A stretch of DNA of 64,000 bases, from NCBI RefSeq assembly GCF_001577835.2, contig NC_029516.1, forward strand, positions 72,361,221 through 72,425,220, read 5' to 3'. Of the stretch, positions 8,446-21,624 are shown piece by piece. The first letter of the stretch is position 1, and the number at the start of each line of letters is the position of its first letter. The position numbers and the translations under genes are program-made. The stretch is from Coturnix japonica (taxonomy: Eukaryota; Chordata; Aves; Galliformes; Phasianidae). The notes beneath the pieces were generated by a model. That model saw only the letters and a list, made by a program, of their open reading frames with translations. It searched no databases and was not told the DNA's origin.

Positions 8446-11400
8446 TCCTTAGTCTCAGTGCTGGCTTAAAAGCAGCTAGAGATTGTGGACTTCAGGTGCA
8501 AACAGGGCCCACATGGCCACCGTTGGTGTGAGTCTTCTTCTTGTAATGGGTGCCCCCATCTCTGCTTTGTCCCCAGCATCGCTTGTCAGCAGCCAGCCCA
8601 CCCTCCTCTGAGATCTTGCCAGCCCCTGTGAACTGTGAAAGCAGGCATCTCTAATCTGAGAGCAGGGACATGGTGGGGATTGTGTGTAGCTCTGCCTGCT
8701 GCAGACCAAGCAGCCATTTTGTTTTACGGGGACATCACTGCAAGTTCAGTGCCATTAGCTTTATCCTTTTGATGGACAAGCCCTGACTTGTGGCCTTTTG
8801 GCTTTACTAAGCTCTATTAAAGGAAGCAACAAAGTACATGGTATGTAATTTGTCTTGTTGGCTCTACTAGTAGGTATCCCAGTAGTGAGGAGGCCTGGAG
8901 AAGGGCAGACCAAAGCAGAGACAAAGGCCTATACAGAGGATGTGATTAATAGCTTGTAAAGAGAAGCAGGGAAGCAAGAGGGTAGTGGAACACTGAAAGG
9001 TTCATGCGCACTCAAGTGAGAGATAATTTTTCCTCTTGGTTTTACACAAGTCTTGGCAATATACTGTGTGATGAACTCAGAAGAAGCAAATAAACAGATT
9101 GCCAGTTTCCCCCAAAGAGGAGATGAAAGGGAAAAAAGATTAAAGCAATACTGGGTTTCCACAGAAACTAGCTTCTGAAATACTCTGGTTTGTGCTCCAG
9201 TGTGACAAGAGCTGGATTTGAAGCATGAGTGGTTGGAAGTACCATGGGCCTTGATTGGGGAAGAGTGAGACGGAGGTGCAGGACTTCAAAAGCTGTTCTA
9301 AGCTAACAGATGTCACTTACATTCACTTAGAGTGTATTTTTCAATTTGAGCTCTTAAGAAGTAGCTTCCCCACTGCTCCCATACTAGGTTCATAGCATTG
9401 TCCAATATGCTGACTGCTAAGATCCTGAAGATACTGAAGTGCTGCTGTCAAGACATTACTCAGCTCCTTTGAGTTTGTCTTGCCTCTCTCACTTACCCTT
9501 GTGACTTCTGTAGTCCCAAACATCATGTGGATGCTGTGTTTTTGAATATGAGTTATTCTGTCTGTGTATTCACTTGGAAAGATCTTGAAAGATGCTGGAT
9601 GAAACTGTGGATGGGTATTAGGCAGTTGTTTGCATGGACTGTCAGTGATATTTCAGGATCTGACTTCAACCTCCACTGATTATCCTGTACTCACCATGGG
9701 GAGAGAGAGTACCATATACTGCCTTGTGTTGGGTCTGTCAGGTTTGATTTGTGGACCCCGACAGGTTTCCTCCAGGAGATGTGGACCAATGGCTTAAGTG
9801 TCTAGGGACACTACTTTGCTTTGTACACCCTTTAGAAATACTGTTTGTTGTTGTTGTTGTTCTGCAGGAATCTGTATGTGTTTAAACTCACATATGTAAC
9901 CCTTGTAGCTGTGAAGAGGTTTTGATCTATGGAGTCTTGCTGCCAGTTAGCCCAAGAAAACAAAGTCCAAATACATCAGTTAGCTGTTCCCTGCAGCTGG
10001 GTATTTGCGCATGGCTGTAGTGTTCACAGAGCTGCTGTATCCAGGGTCTGAAAGGAGAGCTGTAAACTGTTATATCTGTGTCATACTTAAAGAGGGCAGT
10101 GTTTGCCGCAGTAACTGCAGTTGCGGGTTTAGCTGAAGTAGGCATCTGCTTTCAGCTGTGTGCTGAGCATCCCAGTGCTGTTTTCTCCACAGCACGACTC
10201 CCTGCAGAACTTCTCCCATAGGTTTCTCATCTCCATCCTTTACTGGACAGGACTGAGCAGTTTTCAGCATGCCACTGGTTTCAAATAGAGTCCTGCTGTG
10301 GGCAAATCTCAAGCCCCATGTTTTCCTTTCATCCGTGTCTCATTGGTAAACAGGAGAACTCTTCATTTCCAGCCCCACTATCTGCTGCAGGAATCTGGCT
10401 GCTGAGGCTGGAAAGCTTGGATTTTGTACAAGGAAGTAAGATGAATGACTCTATTAAATAAACATCACTGTTTGGTTCATTCTTTCAAATGAAGAGATTA
10501 TAAAAAATAAAAACAAACAAAAAAAAAACCCTGAACCAACCAACAACAGAAAAACCAGAAGATGCATTTTAAATATGTGAAATGTTCTGAGCAAAATAAA
10601 GCCTTAAATGTAACATAAATCACACAACTTATTTTTTTCCTATCCAGGCACATGGAAAGCAAAGCCGTATTATTATATCATTATTTATATTGCACCATAT
10701 GCTAAGTCTGGAACTTAAAGACTTTCAAATAAATAAGAAAACACCAGCTGCAGATCAGCAATACGCTCCTTTATTGGGAGTCACTGTGTAACTGTGGCTA
10801 TCACTCCTGCTGCTAAGTTAAAACTTAAATAAATTGTCACAGAAATAAGATAGCCATTAGAGATTCAGTGCCTGTCTCCTGGGGACACTTTTTCTAACAG
10901 CTGTAACAAAGATCTGCTGCTGGTTTTGTCCTATTTCTGTAGTAACTCATTGCATTTGTCCCTGCAGTATCACAGGGTTGTTCAGTAGAGATGGTTGAGC
11001 TGTTCACTATAAATAATGTTGGTTAACAATGCGGTCCCTTTTGGGTTAATAAATTATGGTCTAACCACTCCTGAGAGTCTTTGATTCGTTTCCTGGAAGT
11101 CTGCAGTGAAGAGTTGGAACAAATCACTTTCCACAGTCTCTTTACTTGGAATATTTCTACTTATTTTATTGAGCTGTAAATATATGTATATGAGCCAAAC
11201 CCTGAAAGTGTCCATCCTGAACTCCCGTCGCTTTATCTGCTACTTGAAAGCCATAATGGGATGCGTGAGACAAAGCACAACAGAAAATGATGTGTTTTTT
11301 CTTAGGCACACAGGGCCCAGCTCAGTGCCAGGATACGAGATCTGTCCCCTCCGAGGTACAAGAGCTGTTTTCTCATAGAGGCCATGGCCTCGTGGTTTCC

Positions 11401-12292
11401 CATATCCTGTGGCTGCGAGGCTTTCTGACTTGTGGTTTTGCAGCGTTGCAGCCAGATATAGTTAAAGCTTTCCTGAGGTCTGCAGAGCGAAGGGCAGCAT
11501 TGTGGCATAGAGAAGAGACCAAGGAAAGCAGGCTGCAAGAAGGGATGAAGTGATGGCTGGGGTCTCTACCCATCCATACACTGATCTGTGACTGTGGGTG
11601 CGTTGTGGTCTTGTCCCACATGTCAGTAGTTGCACAGCTCGCGGTGTTGAGAAATCAAGTTCATTACAAACTGTGGGGAGAGCAGTTCTAATTTCCACAG
11701 AGCCATATTGAGAGAGCCAGTTCCCAGATGAGGTGGAAAGGACTGGAATGTGAGAGGAAGAGAGGCAAGCAGGGGCTACTAACTTAAACCAGCAGCCTTT
11801 GATGGGGACCAGTTTCTACAGCAGTGCCTTGAGGGAGAACGCACAAGTGTCCTTTTTCGTACAGAGGATCTGACTGTGTATGTGCAGCGACCAAGGCAGA
11901 GCACTCTGCAGATTCTCTATTCGGGGCTCTGCCTGCATTTCCCAGCAGAGAGCAGCAGAGCATCGTAGCTGCTTGAAGGGGCTCTGAGAGCATCCTCCAA
12001 GACTTCTTGTACCGCTTGCTTCCTCAAAACACAACAGTCAGCCTTCATTGAGCTTGCAGGCACGTCAGACCTATCAAGAGCACTGGTGTGAACAAACAGA
12101 AAACACGTGCTAGCAATCCCATAAATTTGGTGCTTTCATGAAAATCTGGATTTTCACATAGAGAGGAGGAGCCTTTCTTGAGAGGGTCATCTACAGCTTA
12201 TATTTCTATCCAGAGCCAAAATGTGATACCTCAGGTATGGCTTCAGAAAAGAGATAATGCTTATAGGAGGTTAAGCAAACCCCTTTTACAGG
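8446..12292. other. Intergenic, no gene recognised
   Basis: Frames are short on both strands. Visible features are a (GTT)n run at 9844-9861, an A-rich stretch at about 10500-10555, and a pair of HNF1-like AT motifs near 11.02-11.06 kb (GGTTAACAATG and GGTTAATAAATTATG). None proves a function. Confidence 0.45.
9844..9861. repeat. (GTT)n microsatellite
   Basis: There are about six uninterrupted GTT units. It is a simple repeat. Confidence 0.85.
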
Positions 12293-12345
12293 TGAGTGAC
12301 ATAGACTAGGTAATCCTTTGAGGTCGCTTTCAACCCCATCGTTGG
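12293..12345 (+). repeat. CR1-like 3' relic
   Basis: The plus strand contains TAGACTAGGTAATCC then GAGGTCGCTTTCAACCCC. This resembles the sense CR1 tail (gactagatgatctttaggtcccttccaaccc). Only about 50 bp align and the terminal octamers are absent. Confidence 0.42.
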
Positions 12346-13497
12346 CAGCACAGGAAAGAAGTGTGTTTGTAGGTTCAGTGTTTTGAAACATATATTTTTT
12401 GGAAACCTGTTTAGTGTAGTCTATCCTTTTCCATTAAAAACAAAGTTTCAGCTGTCTCCTTCTTGTTCCCTCCTCACTTTATAAAGTTATCATAAATGTT
12501 ATTGGCAGTAAAAATGGATGAAAAATGTGAGATGCTGCTTCTTTGCCAAGGTGTCAAAACTAATTAATCTAATTTAGAAAACGTTCTCTAGAAAAAAAAA
12601 CAACAAACCAACAGACTTCATCCCCCTGTTTGGAAACTCATCTCCTGTTCACTAAGGAGATTTGATGATTGTAGTGAAGGCGGTTCAGTGATATTAACTG
12701 GAACAGATTCTGTCATCCACCAATTGCCCCATTTCCAACTTCTGAAGCACAGAGCTATTGCAGTTTTATACTTTCCCATGGAGAATAATCCTAGACCTTC
12801 TAGGATGACAGGCACTTGTAAGGGAGAAGGCTTTTGACTTCTCTTGCCCTTGTCTGGTACCACAGGGAGTGGATGCTTTGTTCTGACTTGTGTCTACAGT
12901 GAACCCTTATCCCCACCCTCTTTACATCAACTGTGAAATCCCTGCAGGAAGGGAGAATCCAGGCTTGATGCTCACCTGAGGGAGTGGTGCCCATGGAGGG
13001 CATTGAGGGTAGGGGTTGCAGTAAGATAAAGGGAAGACACAGATTTGCTTGCAAATGCTACCATATTCCTGTGCTATGACCCCATTGTTTGCCTTGGGAC
13101 AGGGAGACAACATGAACAGGCTTTTGGAAGGCAAATGTATCACGCAGTGACAGCAAGGCCCTGGGTAATGCTGTTTTGAAAAGTCTGTGAGTAGCATCCT
13201 GAACCCCTCAGTGCCTTGTGTTCAGCGTCCCCTCCTTCCTCTGCCCAGCCTGCTCCCCTACCCCCTCTCATTTGGCCTGTATGTACGTGAAACTAATTTA
13301 AAATGTGAGACAAATCAACCCAGCCCCGGGGCCACTGAGCTGGTCTCCACAGCCTTCTACCACTCACCCCAGGTGGGATCTGTCCTTCTTTATGGATGCA
13401 AATGATGCTTCGTTTCTGAATCATAGCTATACATGGGAAAGGTGCAATTAGCTGCTGCAAGGAGATGGGCCCGTCTGCCTTGCCTTGTTTAACAGAG

Positions 13498-13640
13498 GCT
13501 TTAATTAAAGACCCCCTGATGCTAGAAAGCCACATTAATTATTCATCTGAAAACATTTACATAGAGTCCCCCGTTTCCCTTCTTCAATAAATTATCAACT
13601 TCACGTCTCCATAATTCATCGAAATGACTAAAAATACATT
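13498..13640. promoter_or_regulatory. Candidate conserved non-coding element, homeodomain-site cluster
   Basis: Within about 140 bp lie the palindrome TTTAATTAAA (13500-13509), CATTAATTATTCAT, AATAAATTATC and CATAATTCATC. Together these give several TAAT-core sites in sequence that is neither repetitive nor coding. Such clusters are typical of vertebrate developmental enhancers. Conservation cannot be judged from one sequence. Confidence 0.3.
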
Positions 13641-14327
13641 GTCTCAGCCTCCATCACCTCCCTCCTCACTCCAGTGTTGTCTGTTCCAACTGTGATGGCT
13701 TCAGTATCATAATGTGAAGTTCTCCTACAGCTCTTAAGTAAAAACAGGGGATGGAGGAAAAGGGGGAGAGGAAGGGGGAAAGATTTGTCTCCTCACAGGA
13801 GTCATGGAGATGGCAGTGATGTTTCTCATTTCCTTTCCCACACAACTGTCGTGATACTGAGGTTTGAAGAAGCCCATTGACTATTTCTAACAAGAAAAAA
13901 ATCCACTGAGGAAAGAGAAAAGATGTTTCTAGAGGCAATTTCTGTGCTCAGCCGCAGATAATCCTACGTGGCCTGGAGCTCAGTAGTTAACCTCCTTGGA
14001 TCTCCCCGTACCTGACCTGTTGTCCAGACCAACCATCTTCTATCATCCCTAGAGAGGGAATATGCTTTACTAATTATGAGCCATTCAGATATAGCTGTTG
14101 TAAAGTGGAAGAAAGCAGGCAAATTTAAGCAGAGGGAGAAGTTCTGCAGTAATTCACAACGAAGATGTAACTGTAGAACAACTGAGGGAAAAATCACTGC
14201 AAATAGTCTTCTTCAACACATTTCACTTCATGATAAAGTGAACTGTCAAACGAGAGAGGAAAAAAAAACCTGTCCTCTGAGGGCTTGTTTACATGGAGAG
14301 TTAAGACAAATTAGTGTGAGGTGTGAG

Positions 14328-14355
14328 TTAATGCACTGAAGTCGAAGTGCATTAA
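14328..14355. repeat. Perfect inverted repeat (10-bp arms, 8-nt loop)
   Basis: TTAATGCACT and AGTGCATTAA flank an 8-nt loop. There is no known RNA family match, no U-tail and no transposon end nearby. Confidence 0.75.
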
Positions 14356-14572
14356 ACCCCTGTGCGTGTGCTCTAATACAGAAAGAAAACAGCCTCAATT
14401 CACTGTGGTGACAATTAAACAAAGTAAAGCAAGGTCACTTTATCGCCAAACGTCCACACAGGGCTTAATGTGCTTTAATTCATACGCATTCATGAAACAT
14501 CTTCGGTTAATTTACCTTAACTTTCATGATGCAAAGCTTGGACAAGCATATGCTCCCCCTGACTCTGAATAG

Positions 14573-14597
14573 CTCCTGTTCTCTGCAGGAACAGGAG
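14573..14597. repeat. Perfect inverted repeat (9-bp arms, 7-nt loop)
   Basis: CTCCTGTTC and GAACAGGAG flank TCTGCAG. It lies 220 bp from the previous hairpin with no shared sequence. The GAACA half sites resemble a widely spaced steroid-receptor element, which is a weak reading. Confidence 0.7.
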
Positions 14598-16594
14598 TGG
14601 TCTGGTGCTTAGAGAAATGAGACCCAATGTGCTTTCTAGGAGCTGGGGGAGCTGGTGGCTAGAGAGAGCTGATCTAAGATGGTGGCTGTATAGACCAGAG
14701 CACGTGTACAATCTAGAACAAAGACTGAAAATAGTGCTGAACTGCTGACACGTATCATAAAGTGTTAGTCTCCTGATTTCTGCTTTGTTTCCTTTTCCCT
14801 GCCCTTGTTTCTGGGCTATCTTCACCCAAAAGTGACTAATGGTGACAAAACCCTTGTGGGTCATGAGAACGTGCCCAAATCTTGACTCATCTTGTGTGAA
14901 GGACTGCTAATGTTGGCTTATCTCATCTGTTAATGATGTGCTTTAACACAGACTTTATTTTCAGTCAGGCTACAAACTAGCTGAACTAGTTGATGTAAGA
15001 GGTGCCAAATGAGATAAGCAGTTCTATATTCTCCTTTGACTTCATCTATATAAATACAATAGAGATGGATGTATGACAAATTGCCTGTTTGTCATAGGTT
15101 CTGCAGCAGGATCTTTGAGCTATACAGTAGACTATACACTGTGTTGGTAACCTAACACTGCCTATCCTTGGCATTGGAGTTTAGAGAGAGATCTCCACAA
15201 ACCTGCCCAAGGAGTAAAGGAGCAAAGTTCTACACTGTCATCTCAATCCAGTACTTGAGTGTATGTATATTTGAGCTGTGTCTCACTGACCTGCTCAGGA
15301 ATAATAAACTGGTAACTGCTGGCCATGTTGCATGCCCTCAGCTGCTCCAGGGATTAAGGACCAAAGGCAGACAGAGTGAAGCAGAACTTTCTGTTGGTGG
15401 TAAAGCCCTCTATGAGGGCTTTCTTAAGCCCTTAAGGTTCTGAATTGGTAAAAAAGGAATGTTATTCAAAGAAAAACATTAATTTATTCTCCATTATTTG
15501 GTGATTTTATGTAATGCTTTCTTGAATCTGAGAGACTAAAAACTTTCTGTACGTGTTTCCCGGAAGATGATCCACTGAGGTCATTAGATATGAAGATGCT
15601 AGTTCTGATTCAAACTGCTCCTCATAAATGGCTGGTGGCTGGGAGGGCAAAGGAGTGAAGTACAGCAGCGTTCCACACTTCACCAAAGATGCATTCCAGA
15701 AAGATGATGAATGACAATTAAAGAAGAACAAACCAGTTCTTCTTGTAAAGTAATGGGAATGAATACATGCAAGAAAATGTGAAATACACAAATTTAAATA
15801 CAAAGGAGCAGTACTGATGGCATAGAGAACAGAAGGAGAAGTAGTGTTGGCAGAGGGAAGAAATACTGGCTTTTCGTAGGCTCATTCAGAAGTGGGTTAC
15901 TTTTTGGAAGATCTCATTGCCTTCCTCCATGAATGGTGTGGAATAATATGCTCTACTTTGTTAGCCTCAGCCCAGCCCTTGAAATAGGCACTGGTTTTAG
16001 CTTGGTGTGTTTTTAGCTCTGGGGGTGACGTCTTCCCAGTGTCCAGTGGCTTGGAGGCTGGAGGTACCATTTCATAGGATCTGCTGGAAAAGGAATACCA
16101 ATAGAGGTCATTCTGATAATAGGTGTACCTCTAGAGAACGGTAGGTAGCACTACACTCAAAGCTTGCTAGCATTCAAAAGGAATCAGATACTAAGTATTA
16201 CATTTACTAAGATAGAAATGTCATCTATTGCTTACCAATTAAATTGTATTTCAGACTGTATTATTAAGGGATCTGAATTAACATATTTCTGGATATATGT
16301 CATACACAGCTTTGCAGGCATTAGGAAAAAAACTCCTGTCCTTCTCTTCCATCTAAGAAAATTGGATTAAAATTGTCTGCAGTGAAGTTTTTTAGCACTT
16401 TATAGAGTCTATGGAGAGCCCTTAAAAATTGCACGGGCTATGGCTTCCATCCAGATGTATTTAAGTATCAGTTGTCAGATACTCCACTCACAGTCCAGTC
16501 TTTACCGTTTAATTTGTATTGAACTTAATATGCTTCAAAGTAATCATTTTTGCCATGTCTCTTGTGAGATAGGAGAATAATTGGCTTAAACAGC

Positions 16595-16690
16595 AGAAAG
16601 ATTCAGTTAGACATCGAGAAGCCTTTACTAATGGTACAGTAATACTACATAGGAATAAATGGCTTGAGGCCTTCTGCCTCTAGAGGATTT
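16595..16690 (+). repeat. Possible old CR1-like fragment
   Basis: AGATTCAGTTAGACATCGAG, and AGGAATAAATGGCTTGAGG further on, follow the order of the sense CR1 block that reads 'attagatatcaggaag... tggaacaggttgccc'. Identity is low and the 3' octamers are missing, so this may be coincidental. Confidence 0.3.
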
Positions 16691-19600
16691 ATGATGAACA
16701 TGTCAAAATGATGTTGTCTTCTCCTGGAAGGAGAGCATAGATTGTTCTTTCAGGTTTCTTACAGCTTTATTTTCCAGGATTCTGCATATGCCCACAAAGT
16801 TTTCTTTGCCAAAAGTGGCAGTAGCGGCTTTTTCATTGCCGCTGCACTGTCACTGAAAATGCTACCTTATCATCATTGCTCCAAAGGAAGAACAGGCTGA
16901 AATAACAGGATGCCAATGAGAGCATCCTTTCGTTCCAAGCTGGCAGAAGCAAGCTATTTTGGAAGGTGGTCCCATAACACGTAATCCAGCATCCTTGGTT
17001 GAGCCAAATAGTCTTCCCAGCTTGTCAAACGGGAGAAGTGTTACCACTGTAATTAGAGACATTAAAGCAATCAAAATGAGCATACAAGCATAATTAAGGC
17101 GCTATTGGTTTATGTCCCCTGCAGGCATTCTTTTAGAACAAATGACTTTTTGGTTTAATTTAAGCCTCTTCCAAAACATCACTAAAACAAAGGAGGAAGG
17201 GAATTTTTATTCATACATTCAATAGTAAAACTACATAGTTTTCAGTCTTATAGCCTAGCTTACAAGGGTGAAATTTTCCACATAGACAAAAGCAGAGAGT
17301 ATTGCTGCATAAAAAAGGTATAGCTTGAAAAGAATAAGTTGGATCTTGACTACAAGAACCAAACTGGAGCAAAAGAGACTTCCCTGGCTCTGGATCAAGC
17401 TCTACATAAAAAGGGAATCAGCTCTGTTGTGCCATTGTAGGACACGATGTTCTGAAAGTCCCTTCCCTCCCTCTGAAGGTAGGGTACATAGAATAATTAA
17501 CAAGGTTGGAAGAATATTTTCCAGTCCGGATGGGAAGAGAAAAGAGGAGAGAGAAATGAAGAACATCAAGTGAATGTTGGGAAGATGCATCTCTTCCGCT
17601 CCTTTAAGACTGGAATAGGATTGTATTATGGAAGAGGTCCAGTCCTTTTCATAGAGCTTGCAAGGTTAAACTGGATGAGAAGCAGCAGGTGATCTTCATT
17701 TGAGGTTGATGTTAACTATCCCACTGGTGAGAGGTTGGAGTGTCTGCTCAGTATTCTTAGTGGTCTGGGAAGAAGACTGAAATTTGGCCATCTCCATAGG
17801 TATTTGGTTATGGTATGTTTTCAGAAATGTTTTCCTCAGAGGCAGTTTTCTGTTTGTTTTTTTGCTGTACTGACAGTCTTTGACTTGTCCTGGGATGAAA
17901 TACCATGCAAAACTTCTATTGGACTGATATACCCAAAAACATAAACTCAGCTAATGGAGCAACTGGGAGGATATGGCCACTTCCTTTGAGGACCTGCCTT
18001 TCTAGCAAGTCTAATAAGCTGTCCTGTTAGTGCCATAGACTCACTGATCAACTCCAGACTCAGCTGTTTGCTCACCAGCCAGGTGAATGTCAGCTCCACA
18101 GCTGCCGTCCCCCACCACTGGGACCCTGACTTAACAGCCGCTACAAAACAAACTCATCAGATATATTCCTCCATGCAGACAGCAATGCAAGCCGCAGGTT
18201 CCACTGGGTACAGCTGTATCTTTCTGGTCCTGGCACTGTCTTCACAGTTGGAAAGTGCTACCAAGCATCTGAATGTCTACAGGCTGGACAGCTGAGAGAG
18301 TACGAGAAGTCTAAGCCATGGAGATAAATACCAAACATTGACTCTGAGCTTTCATTGTAGTTCTTCATGCTAAAACTGAACCATGGTAACAGTTGATAGG
18401 AATAGCTTTGCTTTCCCAAACTGACTTTCTTATGCCAAGGTCTGTCCTCTTCTTGAAAATGTTGCTTCCCCAGTTGCTTAGCTTGAATCTGATGTACTTC
18501 CTGGCTGGGGAAGGAAGCACAGGAAGACTCTCAGGGTGGCATATCTCCTGAAGCACCTCTTTGTAGAGTTGCAAATACCAGTCCTCCACCTCGCTGCTTC
18601 TGTTTTTCTTCCTTGTCCCCAGTGAGTGTTATCACAGCTGATGTGCCATCTGTACAGAACAGACTGCTGGCTCTTTCCCTCACCCCACACCCTCTGCAGA
18701 GGCAAGGGGCTGGCAACTGGCTGCGACAGACATGCAAAAGGACAAGGTGAACGTCACAGGCAGCACCAAGAAAATCCAGCCAAAACCCTGTTCCATATGG
18801 GGAAAGTGTGCTTTCAGCTGTTTGTCCTTCAGGGAAAGCCGTCTCTGAAACTGCTGCTACCCTGGCTCTGATGCTAGGCAAACTCAGTCCCATCAGAGAT
18901 GGTGAAAATGGGGGAAGCAGCAGGTAACAGCGTCACACTGGTACAAGGAATCTCGTGATGCTTTTACTCCCCATGATTATGCTCTTAATGGCCAAGCAGG
19001 GTGGAGTGTAATGAGCAAAGGTAGATGAGAAAAGGAAAACAGCTGAGACAAATAATGTTTAAATGTGATGGCTCATTAAACAAAAGCTCTCTGCTATGTT
19101 TCTTTCCTCCGTATAAACAAAAGGGACAATGGCCATAAGTGAGAGGCAACCCACTGACAATGGGAAGGATTTATAGAAGGGAATACACTTGATTTAGCAG
19201 ATGCAGCACCAGTGAGCAGAGAGATACTTTGCATCAAGTAACTCAAATAAGGAGTTTTGCAATGCTTTTGTATGAGGCTGAGGGCTCTTTATTTATTTAT
19301 TTTCATCTTAATCTTTGGGGCTTCCCGCTGTTTGAATATCAAGGAGCAGTCCTGTTTTTCCCACACATTTGAAGCCCTGCTGTCTCCAGGAGATGTTTGG
19401 GAATGCAGAAGTAAAGGCAGCATGGGCTGTGGATCTCACAGTAATGCATTTGTGATCCTGTCCTGGCTTACTTATGCCTGCTCATAGGGCTCTGAACCTG
19501 ACCAGCTCCTGATGTGTCTTGTGAGCTGTAGACCTTAAGAGACTGAGAGGTTATCCTAAACAATCTCCTTCCAAAAGGCACAGGCTGCTTTACCAGTATC

Positions 19601-21180
19601 CATCCTGTACATCTTGTTCTCAAAGCATCAAAGCGACAAAGGCTTCGTACCTCTGTGCAGCTCTTCCAATGTTTCATTGACATTGCCCAGCTTGTCAGTG
19701 TATTGTCCTATAAAGCCAGGATAGGGAGGACAAACTGTTTCCTCCCTCTTTGTCGAAGCCTTTGTATTGATTTTGTAAGACTGCCTTTCAGCATTCCATT
19801 GACATGAAAGAAAAGGTCTCCGTGGTGTTCATCTGTCTTAGAAAGCAAATGGCTGCTCAGCATTTGAATAAATCACATCACTGAGGTGATCTACCTGAAA
19901 AAGAAGATGCCATATTGAAGTTTCTGTTTTGTTGTTTATGTGAATCCTACAGGCAGAAAATGCTCATCAGACAAAATTCCTGATCCCTGAGGAATTGCTA
20001 CCAGTAAGTTCTTGAGCTGGGAAGCTGGCCCAGCAACCCAGCAGGAAAGGGAGGAAGGGCTCTGGACTTCTTTGCCAACTCAGAGTTTGTCAGAAATGAG
20101 AAAGAGCACATGGTTTCTTCTGATATTACGACATCTTAGGTGGCAACAGAAAAATATCTTGACTGCTCTTTTCTTTTTGACCATATTCTTCCGCCTGAGA
20201 ACCCTAGTTTACTCAGAAATTATATTGCTCAGGACTAATTTACCCACTTGGCTGCTGTAGGAAGTATGTTGCCAGCTTTCTCCATAAGAATAAGTCTTAG
20301 GAGCAAACCCAGAAATATTAGATTTAAACAGTCTATTCTATGTCTGTTTCTAAGAAACTAAACAGATTCTAGAATTCCCACTGAAATGGGAGTGCACAGC
20401 AGCAGTGGTATAGGCCCTTTTGTCTCTTGTGTTGTGCACATGACTGTGCTGACATCGTAAACCACAGTAAAACAACCAACTCTGTTCTAATTGCTGCAAC
20501 AGAAGGTCCTCTGTCTCCCAAACATCATTTGATCCAAGTGGGATTGAACTGACTTGAAAGCAGCTTTCATCAACACCCTCTCTGTTCCAAGTGAGGAGCT
20601 TGCACCACTGGAATTGCCTATTTGCAAAGCTCGTGGGAAGTCAGCAAGCAAAATACAGCATTTGTATGGAAAGGGTTTATTGGTTAAGAGGTGGCAACTC
20701 TGTGGACAGGAGAAATACTGCTGAGATGGTTAATTTGCAGCGGGGAGTTTAAACATCCAGTTCTCACTCCTGTAGTGAGTGCCCAGATGACGTGAACCAG
20801 AGAAATTAAAGTCTCTCTGATTATGATGTTACAAAGCAACCTGAGACTGCAAAACAATAACCTACATATTTGATATCCTTGGCTGTTTCTGCACACTCAC
20901 TCTTGAGCTGCAAACCTCACCTTGGTGTGCACCCCGTCCATCAATAACAGCAAGCTCCTATAGAAAGAGGTTACCAAAATGTGATCTCTGTTTCTCTGGG
21001 AACATCAGCTGGGTATTTAAGAACAGCCCTTCCACTTCGTTTCACACCAGCAGAATGGATAAATTACCTGGAAAACAAGTCATGAGCTGGAATCTCTTCT
21101 GAATGATGTATTCACAAAATATTCAGTCCCGGAATGTTAGTATGTGCTAAGTATATGCAAATATGGACTTCTCTTAAATC

Positions 21181-21624
21181 TTGCACCCACCTTGCTTATC
21201 TTATGACACTTCACAGTTTTGCTGTGATGCATTTCCTAGATCCTCCTTAGTTCTTTCCAGATGGTCTATCTCCAGTTTCACATCTACAGATGACCATATT
21301 TTCTTCATGCAGCTGTTGAAAGCAACGACTGCTGTGACTGATCCAAAACGTCTCCCCATGGACAACTCCAGGGGGCTCCTGATGACAAACAGCATTTTGG
21401 TGCTCATTCACGTTCTGCTGACATTTAAACCCACCAAGAGTGACCAGAACAAATGGGACCTGACTGTCTTCATAAATTTCCTCGAGTGCCTTGTGGGAAG
21501 CAGAACGTGTTCTTGCCAACGACCTCTGAGACTGCAGTACAAAAATAACCCAGCACACTTAAAAAGCAACAAGAAGGGAAGGATGCATTTTATGTCAATT
21601 CAGTCAAAAAGTCCTCAGAATTAG
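21181..21624. other. Unidentified block with long open frames on both strands
   Basis: The plus strand has a 147-codon frame from an ATG at 21181. The minus strand has overlapping open frames of about 103 and 68 codons in the same interval. CpG sites are denser than in the flanks. On the minus strand a good acceptor (TTTTTGTACTGCAG) precedes a frame starting SQRSLARTRSASHKALEE, but no strong donor follows at a sensible place. I recognise no domain. It could be an exon of an unknown gene, a decayed processed pseudogene, or chance. Confidence 0.25.

Noticed and set aside
17480-17525. String ACATAGAATAATTAAC followed by GGTTGGAAG, resembling a CR1-Y 3' end
   Set aside because: Fewer than 45 bp align and with insertions. 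This is too weak beside the clear copies at 7171 and 46167.
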